Source: Bacillota bacterium (lineage in GTDB: Bacteria; Bacillota; Clostridia; Christensenellales; Aristaeellaceae). From it: a DNA stretch of 14,243 bases. Where the stretch lies: the NCBI GenBank assembly GCA_023413135.1, contig JAEZQK010000126.1:1-14243 (forward strand), written 5' to 3'. The notes below the pieces were generated by a model. It saw nothing but the letters and a program-made list of their open reading frames with translations. It was not told the DNA's origin and searched no databases. Each line of letters starts with the position of its first letter. The first letter of the stretch is position 1. This document shows positions 13,830-14,243 of the stretch, piece by piece. A program made the translations under genes and the position numbers.

Positions 13830-14243
13830 TCATTCGGTCGGTACGCATGACGAGCCATGGGCCGGATCGCATCGCAAATGGCCGCAGGGAAGCAGCTCAT
13901 GGTCCTGTGCCGCGGGCGAGCACACGTAATACGTCTGTCTGCAGCCCGGGCACTCCTCCTGCAGATGGTCGGAGACCTCCGTGGGGTCGCACCAGGCGAC
14001 CGATTCCCCGCAACCGGGGCAAGCCTGCGGGGTATGGGCATCTTCGGTGCAGCTGTACACACCGCTGCTGCAATATTCGCATAGGCCGATATATTCATGC
14101 GTGCCGCCTTCGCAAACAAAATGCACACCACAGTCAGCAACCGAATGGTCCAGCCCATCATTTACATAATGACTGGGAATACCGCAAGGGGCCGGTGGGA
14201 TAGGTGTTGGCGTCGGCGTTGGTGTTGGTGTTGGTGTTGGTGT
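13830..14243 (-). CDS. Cys/His-rich repeat protein with Thr-Pro linker (3' part; 5' end outside window)
   Basis: An open frame enters from the right edge and gives 137 residues before TGA. It starts with seven Thr-Pro pairs, then IPPAP, then about 120 residues with 15 Cys and 9 His. These fall into about five tandem units of the form C-x2-C (or C-x2-H), a short spacer, aromatic-x-C, 4-7 residues, then H, for example CEYCSSGVYSC...H, CPGCGESVAWC...H and CPGCRQTYYVC...H. Each unit offers three Cys and one His, so structural zinc binding is likely. The Thr-Pro linker is typical of extracellular, surface-exposed proteins of Gram-positive anaerobes and suggests an N-terminal secreted or membrane part outside the window. 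A competing frame on the same strand has no such pattern. I do not recognise a named family, and it appears unrelated to the transporter locus. Confidence 0.75.
   Translation of the reverse strand, partial: TPTPTPTPTPTPTPIPPAPCGIPSHYVNDGLDHSVADCGVHFVCEGGTHEYIGLCEYCSSGVYSCTEDAHTPQACPGCGESVAWCDPTEVSDHLQEECPGCRQTYYVCSPAAQDHELLPCGHLRCDPAHGSSCVPTE
14202..14243. repeat. Hexanucleotide-like simple repeat encoding Thr-Pro pairs
   Basis: The plus strand shows repeated GGTGTT/GGCGTT units up to the window edge, read on the minus strand as ACACCA-type codon pairs for Thr-Pro. The four copies nearest the edge are identical and the inner ones carry synonymous changes. The repeat may continue beyond the window, and copy number could vary by slippage without breaking the frame, since each unit is 6 nt. 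Confidence 0.85.

Noticed and set aside
13787..14161. Competing 124-aa minus-strand frame over the Cys-rich gene
   Set aside because: The other frame carries the Thr-Pro linker and regularly spaced CxxC/H units and stays open to the window edge. This one has no pattern.
14200..14243. Repeat at the right edge as a possible CRISPR or satellite start
   Set aside because: The 6-nt period is explained by Thr-Pro coding in the Cys-rich gene, with synonymous variation inside. There are no spacers.

Overview
The window looks like chromosomal DNA from a Gram-positive anaerobe of the Bacillota, probably a gut or sediment Clostridia-type lineage. This rests on strong AGGAGG-type ribosome binding sites, TTG starts, sigma-A-like promoters, U-tailed hairpin terminators, and a gene set (CUT1 sugar ABC transporters with YIP1 and DUF5696 proteins) that I recall from Paenibacillus and related Clostridia. 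Coding sequence looks moderately GC-rich. I see no phage, IS, CRISPR, tRNA or rRNA signal.

About 12.3 kb is one minus-strand operon, read from 12542 down to 263. It runs from a promoter at 12589-12617 to a 13-bp hairpin terminator at 206-237. The order is: (1) a 973-aa secreted protein with two carbohydrate-binding-like N-terminal domains, a helical spacer and a C-terminal solute-binding domain; (2) permease A1; (3) permease A2; (4) a 673-aa NHL-propeller/TPR/YIP1 membrane protein; (5) a 733-aa secreted DUF5696-type protein; (6) permease B1; (7) permease B2; (8) a conventional 422-aa solute-binding protein. Genes 1-3 and 6-8 are two different import modules flanking genes 4-5. Junctions are overlaps or gaps of about 16 nt or less, except the 92-nt gap before gene 8, which holds an 11-bp hairpin. 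No ATP-binding subunit, regulator or recognised glycosidase is present, so an ATPase encoded elsewhere (MsmX-like) is inferred.

To the right, 12543-12947 is a divergent regulatory region. The minus promoter and a plus-strand promoter face away from each other, with an 11-bp direct repeat between their -35 boxes and three copies of an 8-mer (GTTTATCC) around them. The plus promoter leads, after a leader of roughly 240 nt, to a 203-aa secreted beta-rich protein that is probably co-regulated with the transporter operon. A perfect 13-bp terminator follows it.

The right edge (13830-14243, minus) holds the 3' part of an unrelated gene. It encodes a Thr-Pro repeat linker and then a Cys/His-rich tail built from tandem C-x2-C...C...H units, a likely extracellular metal-binding repeat. 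A 12-bp terminator follows it. The likely combined role of the main locus is capture of a complex carbohydrate at the cell surface, possible processing by the DUF5696 protein, and import through two permease pairs. The substrate cannot be read from the sequence.
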